Source: Betaproteobacteria bacterium
Lineage (GTDB): Bacteria; Pseudomonadota; Gammaproteobacteria; Burkholderiales; SG8-41
Assembly (NCBI GenBank): GCA_021414185.1
Contig: JAIOOZ010000424.1
Coordinates: forward strand, 1 to 14,031
Length of the DNA stretch: 14,031 bases
Direction of reading: 5' to 3'
Part shown: positions 1 through 7,247 of the stretch, piece after piece
Layout of the letters: each line of letters begins with the position of its first letter
Position numbering within the stretch: position 1 is the first letter of the stretch
Notes under the pieces: model-generated
Told to the model about the DNA's origin: nothing
Seen by the model: the letters and a program-made list of their open reading frames with translations, nothing else
Databases searched by the model: none
Made by a program: the position numbers and the translations under genes

Positions 1-887
1 CCGCCCATGATGAAAAGCACGATCTCCTGGCGCACGATGACCGCGATGGTGCCGAGCGCCGCACCGAGAGCCAGCGCGCCGACGTCGCCCATGAAAACTT
101 CGGCGGGATAAGCGTTGAACCACAGGAAAGCGAGGCCCGCGCCGGCAAGCGCTCCGCAGAACACCGTGAGTTCGCCGGCACCCGGGATATGCGGAAACCC
201 GAGGTACTTGGCGAACACCGCGTTGCCCGCGACATAGGCGAACACGCCGAGCGCGCTCGCCACCATCACGGTCGGCATGATGGCGAGACCATCGAGGCCA
301 TCGGTCAAATTGACCGCGTTGCTGGTGCCGACGATCACGAGATAAGTCAGGGAAATGAAACCGATGACGCCAAGCGGATAGGCGACGTTCTTGAAAAACG
401 GCACGATGAATTCGGTTTGCGCCGGCAGATTGGTGCTGAACGCAATGATGCATGCCACGGTCAGGCCGACCAGCGACTGCCAGAAGAACTTGGCGCGCGC
501 CGACAGGCCCTTGGGATTGCGGTGCACGACTTTGCGGTAATCGTCGACCCAGCCGATCACGCCGAAGCCGAAAGTGGCGGCGATCACCACCCACACGAAG
601 CGGTTTTCGAGATCGGCCCACAACAGCGTCGTCACCAGCACCGAGACCAGGATCAGCGCGCCGCCCATCGTCGGCGTGCCGGCTTTCGGCAAATGCGACT
701 GCGGACCGTCATCGCGCACCGACTGGCCGATTTTGTACGACGTCAGGCGGCGGATCATCGTCGGGCCGACCATGAACGTCATCAGCAAAGCAGTCAGGCA
801 GGCCAGCACCGCGCGCAGCGTGATATAGCCGAACACGTTGAACGCGCGGATGTCCTTGGCCAACCACTGCGCGAGTTCTAGGAGCAT
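1..887 (-). CDS. mraY: Phospho-N-acetylmuramoyl-pentapeptide-transferase MraY (3' end outside window)
   Basis: MraY is an integral inner-membrane enzyme that transfers phospho-MurNAc-pentapeptide from UDP onto undecaprenyl phosphate, forming lipid I. The frame stays open from ATG at 887 to the window edge: 295 codons of the usual ~360, so the C-terminal fifth, including the HHH motif region, is missing. The start reads MLLELAQWLAKDI and is preceded by an AAGGGA Shine-Dalgarno. Diagnostic motifs seen on translation are VRDDGPQSH near residue 70, NAVNLTDGLDG at 190-200 and FNAYPAEVFMGDVG ending near 270, with the family's catalytic aspartates in DD, TDG and GDVG. It lies 64 bp after murF, a gap occupied by heptamer repeats, whereas the other dcw junctions overlap. 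Identification is secure. Confidence 0.96.
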   Translation of the reverse strand, partial: MLLELAQWLAKDIRAFNVFGYITLRAVLACLTALLMTFMVGPTMIRRLTSYKIGQSVRDDGPQSHLPKAGTPTMGGALILVSVLVTTLLWADLENRFVWVVIAATFGFGVIGWVDDYRKVVHRNPKGLSARAKFFWQSLVGLTVACIIAFSTNLPAQTEFIVPFFKNVAYPLGVIGFISLTYLVIVGTSNAVNLTDGLDGLAIMPTVMVASALGVFAYVAGNAVFAKYLGFPHIPGAGELTVFCGALAGAGLAFLWFNAYPAEVFMGDVGALALGAALGTIAVIVRQEIVLFIMG

Positions 888-911
888 TCGAGTCCCTTCG
901 CGGCTGGTGAA

Positions 912-993
912 GCGAGAGGCGAGAGGCGAGAGGCGGGGTTGAGAATGCCATTCATGGTTTTGCCACCTCTCTCCTCTCGCCTCTCGCCTCTCG
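912..993. repeat. Inverted pair of heptamer arrays bracketing the murF stop codon
   Basis: The plus strand carries three exact CGAGAGG heptamers at 913-933, followed by CGGGG. Three exact CCTCTCG heptamers at 973-993 are preceded by a variant CCTCTCT at 966-972. The two arrays are perfect reverse complements over 21 bp, separated by 39 nt (934-972). The murF stop (952-954) falls in the loop. The right arm is inside murF and encodes its RE-ARGERRE tail, while the left arm fills the murF-mraY gap. In the transcript this could fold into a long GA/CU-rich hairpin just ahead of mraY. There is no T-run, so it is not a classic intrinsic terminator. Origin is unknown; the array inside murF (1953-1980) has the same 7-nt period. 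Confidence 0.9.
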
Positions 994-2361
994 GGGCACC
1001 GCGAACGCGGTGACCACCCGCTCCATCTGCATAAAGCGCGAGCCTTTCACCAGCACCGTTACATCCGGCGCCAGCACGGTTTCGATTTCCGCCAGCAGGT
1101 CTTCGATGCGCGTGAAATGGCGCGCTCCCGCGCCGAACGCCCGCATCGTGTGCGCGGAGAGTTCGCCGAGCGTAAAGAGCTGCCCGACGCCGGCCGCGCG
1201 CGCGAACTCGCCGATCTGCGCGTGCATGGCAATCGCGCTGCGCCCGAGTTCGCCCATGTCGCCCAGCACCAGCAGTTTTTTACCGGGCGCCTGCGCGAGC
1301 ACGCTGATCGCGGCGCGCACCGAATCGGGATTCGCGTTGTAGGTGTCATCGATCAGCGTTGCGCCGTTGCGCCCGCGCTTTCTCTGCAACCTGCCTTTGA
1401 CGCCGCCGAACCGCGCGAGCCCTGCCGCGACCGTGGCGGGCGGCACTTCGAGCGCGATGGCGGCAGCGCTTGCGGCCAGCGCATTCTTCACGTTGTGCAG
1501 ACCCGCTGCGGGCACCACTGCAGGCGCCGTGCCGAGCGGCGTACTGAGCACGATTTCGCTGTCGAGTTCGCGCACCTTGCAGGTCGCAGTCACGGCGGCT
1601 TTTGCTTCCAGCGCGAAGTCGATCTGCCGCTTGCCCTGCGCAAGATCGCGCCACAGCTGCGCAAAACGCTCATCGGCATTGATGACGGCGGTGCCGCCCG
1701 GCTTCAACCCCTCGAAAATCTCGCCCTTGGCGTGCGCGATGGCTTCCTCGGAACCCAGGTTCTCAATATGAGCGACACCGGCGTTGTTGATCAGCGCGAC
1801 GTCGGGTTCAGCAAGGCGCGTGATGTAGCTGATCTCGCCCGCGTGGTTCATCCCCATCTCGATCACGGCGTAGCGGTGCGCGCTGCGCAGTTCAAGCAGG
1901 GTCAGCGGCACGCCGATGTGGTTGTTGAGATTGCCGCGCGTGGCCAGTACACAGGATTGAGGATCGAGGATTGAGGATTGAGTTTTGCTGCATGCCTCGC
2001 GCAATATCGACGCCAGCATCTCTTTCACCGTGGTCTTGCCGTTGCTACCTGTCACCGCGACCAGCGGTATGCTGAACTGGCGGCGCCAATAGTTGCCGAG
2101 CTGGCCAAGCGCGCGCGTGGTGTCGTCGACCACGATTTGCGGCAGATCGATGTCACACGAGCGCTCGACCATCGCTGCTGCCGCGCCGGCGGCCGCGGCC
2201 TGCGCGAGGAACGTGTGCCCATCGTAGCGCTCGCCCCGCAGCGCGACGAACAGGTCGCCGGGCTTGATCGCGCGGGTGTCGGTGCTCACCGCGTTAAATT
2301 TCACATCGCAACCGGTGTACTGCACGCCGAGCGCCTGTGCCGCCTGCGATACGCTCATCAT
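952..2361 (-). CDS. murF: UDP-N-acetylmuramoyl-tripeptide--D-alanyl-D-alanine ligase MurF
   Basis: MurF is the cytoplasmic ATP-dependent ligase that adds D-Ala-D-Ala to UDP-MurNAc-tripeptide, the last step before MraY. The 469-aa product shows the Mur-ligase order: N-terminal domain with STDTR and GDLFVAL (about 26-40), P-loop GSNGKTT at 105-111, GNLNNHIGVP near 143-152, IEMGMNHAGEI at 167-177, and a C-terminal domain with DDTYNANPDS and KGSRFMQME. ATG at 2361 overlaps the murE stop (ATGA). Two oddities are seen. Residues of about 125-138 (starting SKTQSS) look like an insertion relative to remembered MurF sequences, and they are encoded by a heptamer array. The last ~14 residues (PREARGERREVAKP) extend past the usual end and come from the second repeat. 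Both leave the frame intact, so the enzyme is probably active. Confidence 0.96.
   Translation of the reverse strand: MMSVSQAAQALGVQYTGCDVKFNAVSTDTRAIKPGDLFVALRGERYDGHTFLAQAAAAGAAAAMVERSCDIDLPQIVVDDTTRALGQLGNYWRRQFSIPLVAVTGSNGKTTVKEMLASILREACSKTQSSILDPQSCVLATRGNLNNHIGVPLTLLELRSAHRYAVIEMGMNHAGEISYITRLAEPDVALINNAGVAHIENLGSEEAIAHAKGEIFEGLKPGGTAVINADERFAQLWRDLAQGKRQIDFALEAKAAVTATCKVRELDSEIVLSTPLGTAPAVVPAAGLHNVKNALAASAAAIALEVPPATVAAGLARFGGVKGRLQRKRGRNGATLIDDTYNANPDSVRAAISVLAQAPGKKLLVLGDMGELGRSAIAMHAQIGEFARAAGVGQLFTLGELSAHTMRAFGAGARHFTRIEDLLAEIETVLAPDVTVLVKGSRFMQMERVVTAFAVPREARGERREVAKP
1953..1980. repeat. Four-copy heptamer array (AGGATTG) inside murF
   Basis: The plus strand reads AGGATTG, AGGATCG, AGGATTG, AGGATTG with no spacer, 28 nt in all, with one base change in copy 2. 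It lies in the coding sequence of murF and encodes roughly residues 128-137 (QSSILDPQSC on the minus strand). This sits between the P-loop helix and the conserved GNLNNHIG strand, where other MurF proteins have a short variable linker. Twenty-eight is not a multiple of three, so flanking bases must have been gained or lost with it to keep the frame. Written in another register it is a GAGGATT/GAGGATC repeat, similar in form to the GAGGCGA arrays at 912-993. Confidence 0.88.
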
Positions 2362-3818
2362 GCTTGAGATCTCCGCAAGGCCGCGCGCGCCACCGCGACA
2401 TCATCGAACTGCCGCCTGACGCCGGCGATCTCCTGATAATTTTCATGCCCCTTGCCGGCGATCAGCACGATGTCGCCGCGCCGCGCCTCGCGCAACGCGC
2501 GCCCAATCGCACGCCGGCGGTCGGCTTCAACGATGCAATCGCCGCGCGCGCCCTTGCGGATGTCGGCGATGATCCTGAGCGGATCCTCGCTGCGGGGGTT
2601 GTCGCTGGTAATCACGAGGCGGTCCGCCAACCGGGCCGCGATCGCCCCCATCAGCGGGCGCTTGCCGCGGTCGCGATCGCCGCCGCAACCGAATACGCAG
2701 ATGAGGCGTGCGTCCCCGCCGGAGATCAGTTCACGCAGGCTGCGCAGCACCTGCTCGAGCGCGTCCGGCGTATGTGCGTAATCGACCACCGCCAGCGGCA
2801 GGCGGCCGCCGCCAATTTTTTGCATGCGCCCCGGCACCGGCTTCAGGCCGCCGAGAGTCGCCACTGCGTCTTTCAGCTTGATGTCGCTCGCGAGCAAAGT
2901 CGCCAGCGAGCCGAGCAGGTTAGAGGCGTTGTGACGACCGATCATCGAACTCTCGACGGTCGCGCGTCCCCACGGCGTCTTCACGTCGAATTGCATGCCC
3001 CCGGCACCGGCTGCGTAGTTGCCGCCAATGACGCGCTGCACGCGGCGCGCGCCTTTGCTGCCGGGCCCGAACCCGTAGCCGAGAACGCTCAAGCCGCGGC
3101 GCCGCACCCGCTCAACGAGTTCGCCGCCGAATTCGTCGTCGAGATTGACGATTGCATGCTTGAGCGACTCGCCCTCGAAAAGCTTCAATTTGGCGCGCCG
3201 GTAGCGCTGCATCGTGCGGTGATAATCGAGATGGTCGCGCGTGAGATTGGTGAAGAGCCCGGCATCGAACGCAACGCCGGCAACGCGGTCCTGGTCGAGC
3301 CCGATCGACGAAACTTCCATGCTCACGGCGCGCGCGCCGCGCCGCAGAAAATTCGCAAGTTGCGCCTGCAGCCACACGGCGTCCGGCGTGGTGTTGGCAA
3401 GCGGATGCAGCGTGCCGCGCATGCCGTAGCCGAGAGTGCCGATCACCGCGGTGCGCGTGCCGCAATGGTTGAGCGCCTGCGCGATCCACTGGCTGCACGT
3501 CGTCTTGCCGTTGGTGCCGGTGACGCCGATCATCCACAGCCGCGCGCTGGGTTCTGCGTAAACGCGGCCGGCGATGATGCCGGCGCGCGCGCGCAGTTGC
3601 GCGACACCGGCGTTGGGCACGCGCCATGCGGGGTTCCAGCGGAAGCCGCGTTTCTCCCACAACACGGCACTCGCGCCGCGCGCAATCGCCTGCGCGATGT
3701 AGCGCCGCCCGTCCTGCGTCTCGCCCGGATAGGCGACGAAAGTATCGCCGCGACGGATGCACCGGCTGTCGGTGGCCAGCCGTTTTATCTGAAGTTGATC
3801 GAGGGCCTGGAGGTTCAT
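2358..3818 (-). CDS. murE: UDP-N-acetylmuramoyl-L-alanyl-D-glutamate--2,6-diaminopimelate ligase MurE
   Basis: MurE is the cytoplasmic ligase that adds the third amino acid to the UDP-MurNAc stem peptide. The 486-aa product has TDSR (16-19) in the UDP-binding domain, P-loop GTNGKTT at 101-107, TTPDA at 143-147, EVSSIGL near 168-174, and YRRAKLKLF (206-214), where K210 corresponds to the carbamylated lysine. DNPRSEDP at 406-413 follows. The DNPR motif is the known signature for meso-diaminopimelate rather than lysine, consistent with a Gram-negative. ATG at 3818 overlaps the ftsI stop (ATGA) and has GGAGGTGA about a dozen bases upstream. The open frame runs on upstream of 3818, but that extension lies inside ftsI, has no family similarity and is not part of the gene. 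Confidence 0.97.
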   Translation of the reverse strand: MNLQALDQLQIKRLATDSRCIRRGDTFVAYPGETQDGRRYIAQAIARGASAVLWEKRGFRWNPAWRVPNAGVAQLRARAGIIAGRVYAEPSARLWMIGVTGTNGKTTCSQWIAQALNHCGTRTAVIGTLGYGMRGTLHPLANTTPDAVWLQAQLANFLRRGARAVSMEVSSIGLDQDRVAGVAFDAGLFTNLTRDHLDYHRTMQRYRRAKLKLFEGESLKHAIVNLDDEFGGELVERVRRRGLSVLGYGFGPGSKGARRVQRVIGGNYAAGAGGMQFDVKTPWGRATVESSMIGRHNASNLLGSLATLLASDIKLKDAVATLGGLKPVPGRMQKIGGGRLPLAVVDYAHTPDALEQVLRSLRELISGGDARLICVFGCGGDRDRGKRPLMGAIAARLADRLVITSDNPRSEDPLRIIADIRKGARGDCIVEADRRRAIGRALREARRGDIVLIAGKGHENYQEIAGVRRQFDDVAVARAALRRSQA

Positions 3819-5545
3819 ACTTCTTCTTTCACCTCCGGGGCGTCGGGCGGCGGCAACACCACGTTGTTGAGCGGCGCGTCGGGCTTGACGCCCAGCAGGC
3901 GCAGCGATCCCGCCATCACGTTGCTGAACACGGGCGCGGCGACGGTGCCGCCGTAATACTGGCCGGCGCCCGGTTCGTCGAGCATCACTGCGACAATCAG
4001 GCGTGGCGCCGACGCCGGCGCGAAGCCGATGAACGACGAGACGTATTTGTTCGGCGCGTAGGTCGCGCCATCGAGTTTGTGCGCAGTGCCGGTTTTGCCC
4101 GCCACGCGGTAGCCGGTGATTTGCGCACGCGGCGCGGTACCTCCCGGCTGCACGACGAGTTCCAGCATCCGGCGCACCTGCTGAGCCGTGGCGGCAGAGA
4201 TGATGCGGGTGGCCACGGCCGGCGTGTCGAGCTTTACTACCGTCACCGGCTTGATTTCGCCGTCGCTGGCGAATACGAGGTAGGCGCGCGCGAGTTGCAG
4301 CAGGCTCAGCGAGATGCCGTGGCCATACGACATGGTCGCCTGCTCGATCGGCCGCCAGCTCGCATAGGCGCGCAGCTTGCCCGACACCTCGCCGGGAAAT
4401 CCCGAGCGCGGCTGCGTACCGAAGCCAACATTGCTGAAGATGTCCCACAACGTCTCTGCCGGCATGGCAAGCGCGATCTTGGCAGCACCAACGTTGGACG
4501 ATTTCTGGATGACCTGCGCAACCGTCAAAGCGCCGGCGGGATGGGCATCATGTATGGTCGCGCTGCCGATGACGAGTTGGCCCGAGCCGGTCTGCACGAT
4601 GGTTTCGGGCTTGTAGTTGCCGCTTTCGATGGCCGCGGCAACCGTGAAAGGTTTTAACGTCGAACCCGGTTCGAACAAATCGGTCACCGTGCGGTTGCGG
4701 GTGCGCCGCGGTTCGAGTTTGCCGCGATTGTTCGGGTTATACGACGGCAGGTTGGCCATCGCCAGCACTTCGCCGGTCTGCACGTCCAGCACGACGATGC
4801 CGCCGGCCTTGGCGCGATTGGCATCAACCGCGTTTTTGAGTTCGCGGTAAGCGAGGTACTGGATGCGGGCGTCGACCGACAGCGCGAGATCGCGCCCCTG
4901 CTGCGGCGCGCGTACGCTCTCGACGTCTTCGACGATGCGCCCCAGGCGGTCCTTGATCACGCGCCGGCTGCCGGGTTTGCCGGCGAGCTGCTTGTCGAAT
5001 GCGAGCTCGAGCGCTTCCTGGCCCTGGTCGTCGATGTCGGTAAAGCCGATCAGGTGCGCGAAGTAGTCGCTGCCCGGGTAGTAGCGGCGGAATTCGCGCT
5101 GCAGAAATATGCCAGGCACATTGAGCTCGACGATTTTCGCAGCCTGCTCAGGAGGCAGATGCCGTTTGAGGTAGACGAATTCGCGGCTGGTATCGGCGAG
5201 GCGTTTGGAAATCTCGCCCGCGTCGACCTCCAGCAATTGCGACAGGCGTTTTGCCTGCGCCGGCACGATTTCAACGTCGGCGGGACTCGCCCACACCGAT
5301 TCGACCGGCGTCGAAATCGCCAGCGCCTCGCCGTTGCGGTCGGTGATCATGCCGCGCGTAGCGGAAAGCTCGATCACGCGGCCATAGCGCGCGTCGCCCT
5401 TTTTTTGCAGAAAACCGCTGTTCAGTCCCTGCAGATAGACGGCGCGACCGAGCAAAACGACGAAACCAGCCAGCAGCAGCACGAGCAGCGCGCGCGCGCG
5501 CCAGCCCGGCATCGTCAGCGTCATGCCCGGCGCGGCGGCGTTCAC
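3815..5545 (-). CDS. ftsI: Peptidoglycan D,D-transpeptidase FtsI (PBP3), division-specific
   Basis: FtsI cross-links septal peptidoglycan in the periplasm and works with FtsW and the FtsQLB complex. The product is 576 aa, close to the family norm. It has one N-terminal membrane segment (about 17-39), a PBP dimerisation region with RGMITDRNGE (64-73), and a transpeptidase domain with all three motifs: STLK at 295-298 (S295 the acylated serine), SSN at 349-351 and KTGT at 484-487. I chose GTG at 5545. It overlaps the ftsL stop as GTGA and has a near-perfect GGAGGT six bases upstream. ATG codons at 5524 and 5512 are alternatives but lack such a site. The longer open frame up to 5845 overlaps ftsL and is not coding. 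Confidence 0.96.
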   Translation of the reverse strand: MNAAAPGMTLTMPGWRARALLVLLLAGFVVLLGRAVYLQGLNSGFLQKKGDARYGRVIELSATRGMITDRNGEALAISTPVESVWASPADVEIVPAQAKRLSQLLEVDAGEISKRLADTSREFVYLKRHLPPEQAAKIVELNVPGIFLQREFRRYYPGSDYFAHLIGFTDIDDQGQEALELAFDKQLAGKPGSRRVIKDRLGRIVEDVESVRAPQQGRDLALSVDARIQYLAYRELKNAVDANRAKAGGIVVLDVQTGEVLAMANLPSYNPNNRGKLEPRRTRNRTVTDLFEPGSTLKPFTVAAAIESGNYKPETIVQTGSGQLVIGSATIHDAHPAGALTVAQVIQKSSNVGAAKIALAMPAETLWDIFSNVGFGTQPRSGFPGEVSGKLRAYASWRPIEQATMSYGHGISLSLLQLARAYLVFASDGEIKPVTVVKLDTPAVATRIISAATAQQVRRMLELVVQPGGTAPRAQITGYRVAGKTGTAHKLDGATYAPNKYVSSFIGFAPASAPRLIVAVMLDEPGAGQYYGGTVAAPVFSNVMAGSLRLLGVKPDAPLNNVVLPPPDAPEVKEEV

Positions 5546-5814
5546 TGCGCGACCTCCGGCGCCACCACCTGCACGCGCGAGGCCGGCGGCACGCGCATCA
5601 TCAATTGGCCGCTGGCGATTTTTTCGACGCGCGCGTGCATCGCCCACGTGCTTTGTTCCAATTGCAGCTGGCGCCACTCGACGTCGAGCTGTTTCGCCTG
5701 CTCCTGCTCCTTCTGCAGTTCGACGTAGAGCTTGCGCGCCTTGTGCTGCGACGTCACCACCGACAGCGCGCAGGCCACCAGCACCGCGAGCAGGATAAGA
5801 TTCAGACGCGCCAT
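5542..5814 (-). CDS. ftsL: Cell division protein FtsL
   Basis: FtsL is a small bitopic inner-membrane protein that pairs with FtsB and FtsQ to activate FtsWI at the septum. The 90-aa product starts MARLNLILLAVLV and has a single membrane helix at about 4-22. A charged, glutamine-rich coiled coil follows at about 28-60 (KLYVELQKEQEQ), then a short periplasmic tail. FtsL is poorly conserved in sequence, but size, topology and position between rsmH and ftsI fit exactly. The ATG at 5814 shares one base with the rsmH TGA (TGATG). A TTG one codon earlier is a less likely start. GGGGAG lies about 11 bases upstream. Confidence 0.93.
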   Translation of the reverse strand: MARLNLILLAVLVACALSVVTSQHKARKLYVELQKEQEQAKQLDVEWRQLQLEQSTWAMHARVEKIASGQLMMRVPPASRVQVVAPEVAQ

Positions 5815-6715
5815 CAAGCGGAAAACTCCCCGGTGCGTTCGGCAATCCGCATCACGGCGCTGCGCGCTCGCGGATTGGCAGCGACTTCGTCGTGCGCGGG
5901 GCGCTGCAACTTGCCGATGAGGCTCAACGGCGGCCGCGGCAAGTCACGGGCCCGCAACGGCAAACGCGCCGGCATCTGCGGCGGCTGTGAATGCGCGCGC
6001 AAAAAGCGTTTGACGATACGGTCTTCGAGCGAATGAAAGCTGATCACGACGAGCCGCCCTTCAGGCGCCAGTGCTGCGACGCATTGAGGCAGGACCTGGG
6101 TCAACTCTTCAAGCTCCTGATTGACGTGAATCCGTAAAGCCTGAAAGGTGCGCGTCGCTGGATCCTGCCCCGGCTCGCGTGTGCGGACAGCCTTGGCCAC
6201 GATCCCGGCAAGCTCGCGTGTGGTTGCGACAGGGCGCCCCGCCCGTGCTGCAACAATCGCTGCTGCAATCTGCTTAGCAAACCGTTCTTCGCCATAGTTG
6301 CGGATAACCTCCCTTATTTCCTGCTCGTCCGCGCTGGCCAGCCAATGTCGAGCGGCGCATCGACGCGAAAACTGAAACCGCGCGTGCCATCGTCGAGTTG
6401 CGGCGAAGACACGCCGATATCGAGCAGAATGCCGTCGACCTGTGCGATGCCGCGTTCGCGCAGCACGTCGTGCAGACCGCTGAAACTGCTGTGCACAAGT
6501 TCAAGCCGCTCATCGTCGATGTCCCCATGCGCTGCAATCGCCGCCGGATCGCGATCCAGCGCGATCAAACGTCCACCTTTTCCCAGCCGCGCCAAAATCT
6601 CCCTGCTATGGCCGCCGCGGCCGAACGTGCAGTCGACGTAAACGCCGTCCGCCCGTACTCTCAAACCTTCTACCGCCGCCTGCAGCAATACCGGGGTGTG
6701 TGAGCCGAGGCTCAC
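5814..6715 (-). pseudogene. rsmH: 16S rRNA (cytosine-1402-N4)-methyltransferase RsmH, split by an internal deletion/frameshift
   Basis: RsmH (MraW) N4-methylates C1402 of 16S rRNA using SAM; RsmI, also in this window, modifies the same base at the ribose. The N-terminal half (GTG at 6715, overlapping the mraZ stop as GTGA, SD GGAGG) reads SHTPVLLQAAVEG, DCTFGRGGHSREIL and LDIGVSSPQLDDGTRGFSF, then stops at 6314. From W at 6344 in another frame the rest continues without a stop: WLASADEQEIREVIRNYGEE, then TRTFQALRIHVNQELEEL, ISFHSLEDRIVKRF and ANPRARSAVMRIAER. Comparison with E. coli RsmH (PLDMRMDPTRGQSAAEWL) shows the conserved MRMD...SAAE stretch is gone, leaving two bases between PLD and W. 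That equals a 37-nt loss at about 6345/6346; restoring it gives 312 aa, the normal length. It is either a genuine lesion or an assembly error. Confidence 0.9.
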
Positions 6716-7158
6716 AACGAGAAGCCCTCCAGTTCCGGCGGCAAATCTCCGTCATTGAAACCGGCGCCGCGTTCGAGCACCTGGTCCCATTTTTCCTTGT
6801 CCCACAATTCGAATTTATTGCCCTGCCCGACGAGCACGACGCTTTTGCCGAGCGCGGCGAAGTCGCGCAGCGCCGGCGAGATGAGTACGCGGCCCGCCGC
6901 ATCCATGTCGGTGTCTTCGGCGTAACCGACGAGCTGGCGCTGCAAATCGCGGATGCGCGGATTGAGGCTCGAGAGGCTCATCAGCTTTTGCTGGATCGGC
7001 TCCCAATCGGGTTGCGGATAGACGAGCAGACACTTGTCGTGGTCGGCCGTGATGACGAGCCGGCCGGCGCAGCGCATCAGCAGCCCTTCGCGGTAGCGCG
7101 AGGGCACTGCGAGCCTGCCTTTGCTGTCGAGACTTAACTGGGCTACACCGCGAAACAC
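6712..7158 (-). CDS. mraZ: Transcriptional regulator MraZ
   Basis: MraZ is a ring-forming DNA-binding protein that represses the dcw promoter in E. coli by binding TGGGN repeats. The 148-aa product contains two SpoVT/AbrB-like half-domains with the hallmark D-x-x-x-R motifs: LDSKGRLAVPSRYR at about 10-23 and MDAAGRVLISPALRD at 85-99. The open frame can be extended to an ATG at 7200, but that would place the start in the operator. GTG at 7158 gives the canonical N-terminus (FRGVAQLSL) and has a strong GGGGGAG four bases upstream, so I prefer it. It is the first gene of the cluster, lies just behind its own presumed operator, and overlaps the start of rsmH. Confidence 0.96.
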   Translation of the reverse strand: MFRGVAQLSLDSKGRLAVPSRYREGLLMRCAGRLVITADHDKCLLVYPQPDWEPIQQKLMSLSSLNPRIRDLQRQLVGYAEDTDMDAAGRVLISPALRDFAALGKSVVLVGQGNKFELWDKEKWDQVLERGAGFNDGDLPPELEGFSL

Positions 7159-7195
7159 GACTCCCCCTTTTATGAGGTATGGGAGTGAGATTTTT

Positions 7196-7220
7196 CCCAC
7201 TTTTTCCCACCGTCACCCAC
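7196..7220 (-). promoter_or_regulatory. MraZ operator: three GTGGG boxes at 10-nt spacing
   Basis: On the minus strand GTGGG occurs at 7216-7220, 7206-7210 and 7196-7200, with spacers TGACG and AAAAA. Three TGGG-type pentamers spaced by five bases is the known MraZ-binding arrangement in enterobacteria. The boxes overlap the -10 hexamer and the first transcribed bases of the mraZ promoter, which suits autorepression by blocking initiation. The match is visible; binding is inferred. Confidence 0.88.
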
Positions 7221-7247
7221 TATATGAAAAACGTGTGACACGGTCAA
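7219..7247 (-). promoter_or_regulatory. Sigma-70 promoter of the dcw cluster (Pmra)
   Basis: On the minus strand TTGACC (7242-7247) and TATAGT (7219-7224) are separated by exactly 17 bases. Transcription should start near 7212, giving a leader of about 54 nt before the mraZ GTG. It is the best promoter match upstream of any gene in this window. The GTGGG operator begins inside its -10 element. Confidence 0.85.

Noticed and set aside
189..881. Plus-strand open frame of 230 codons
   Set aside because: Entirely antisense to mraY; its His/Arg/Asp-rich composition is the usual artefact of high-GC complementary frames.
912..993. CRISPR array or intrinsic terminator
   Set aside because: Units are 7 nt with no spacers, unlike CRISPR, and the hairpin is not followed by a T-run.
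1117..1974. Plus-strand open frame of 285 codons
   Set aside because: Antisense to murF, which has all family motifs; no recognisable domain or start signal.
2337..3956. Plus-strand open frame of 539 codons
   Set aside because: Antisense across murE and the end of ftsI; composition typical of a shadow frame and no domain seen.
3626..4657. Plus-strand open frame of 343 codons
   Set aside because: Antisense to ftsI and the start of murE, both well identified.
6314..6346. Programmed ribosomal frameshift in rsmH
   Set aside because: No slippery heptamer is seen and a conserved segment of about 13 residues is missing, so a shift alone could not restore the protein.
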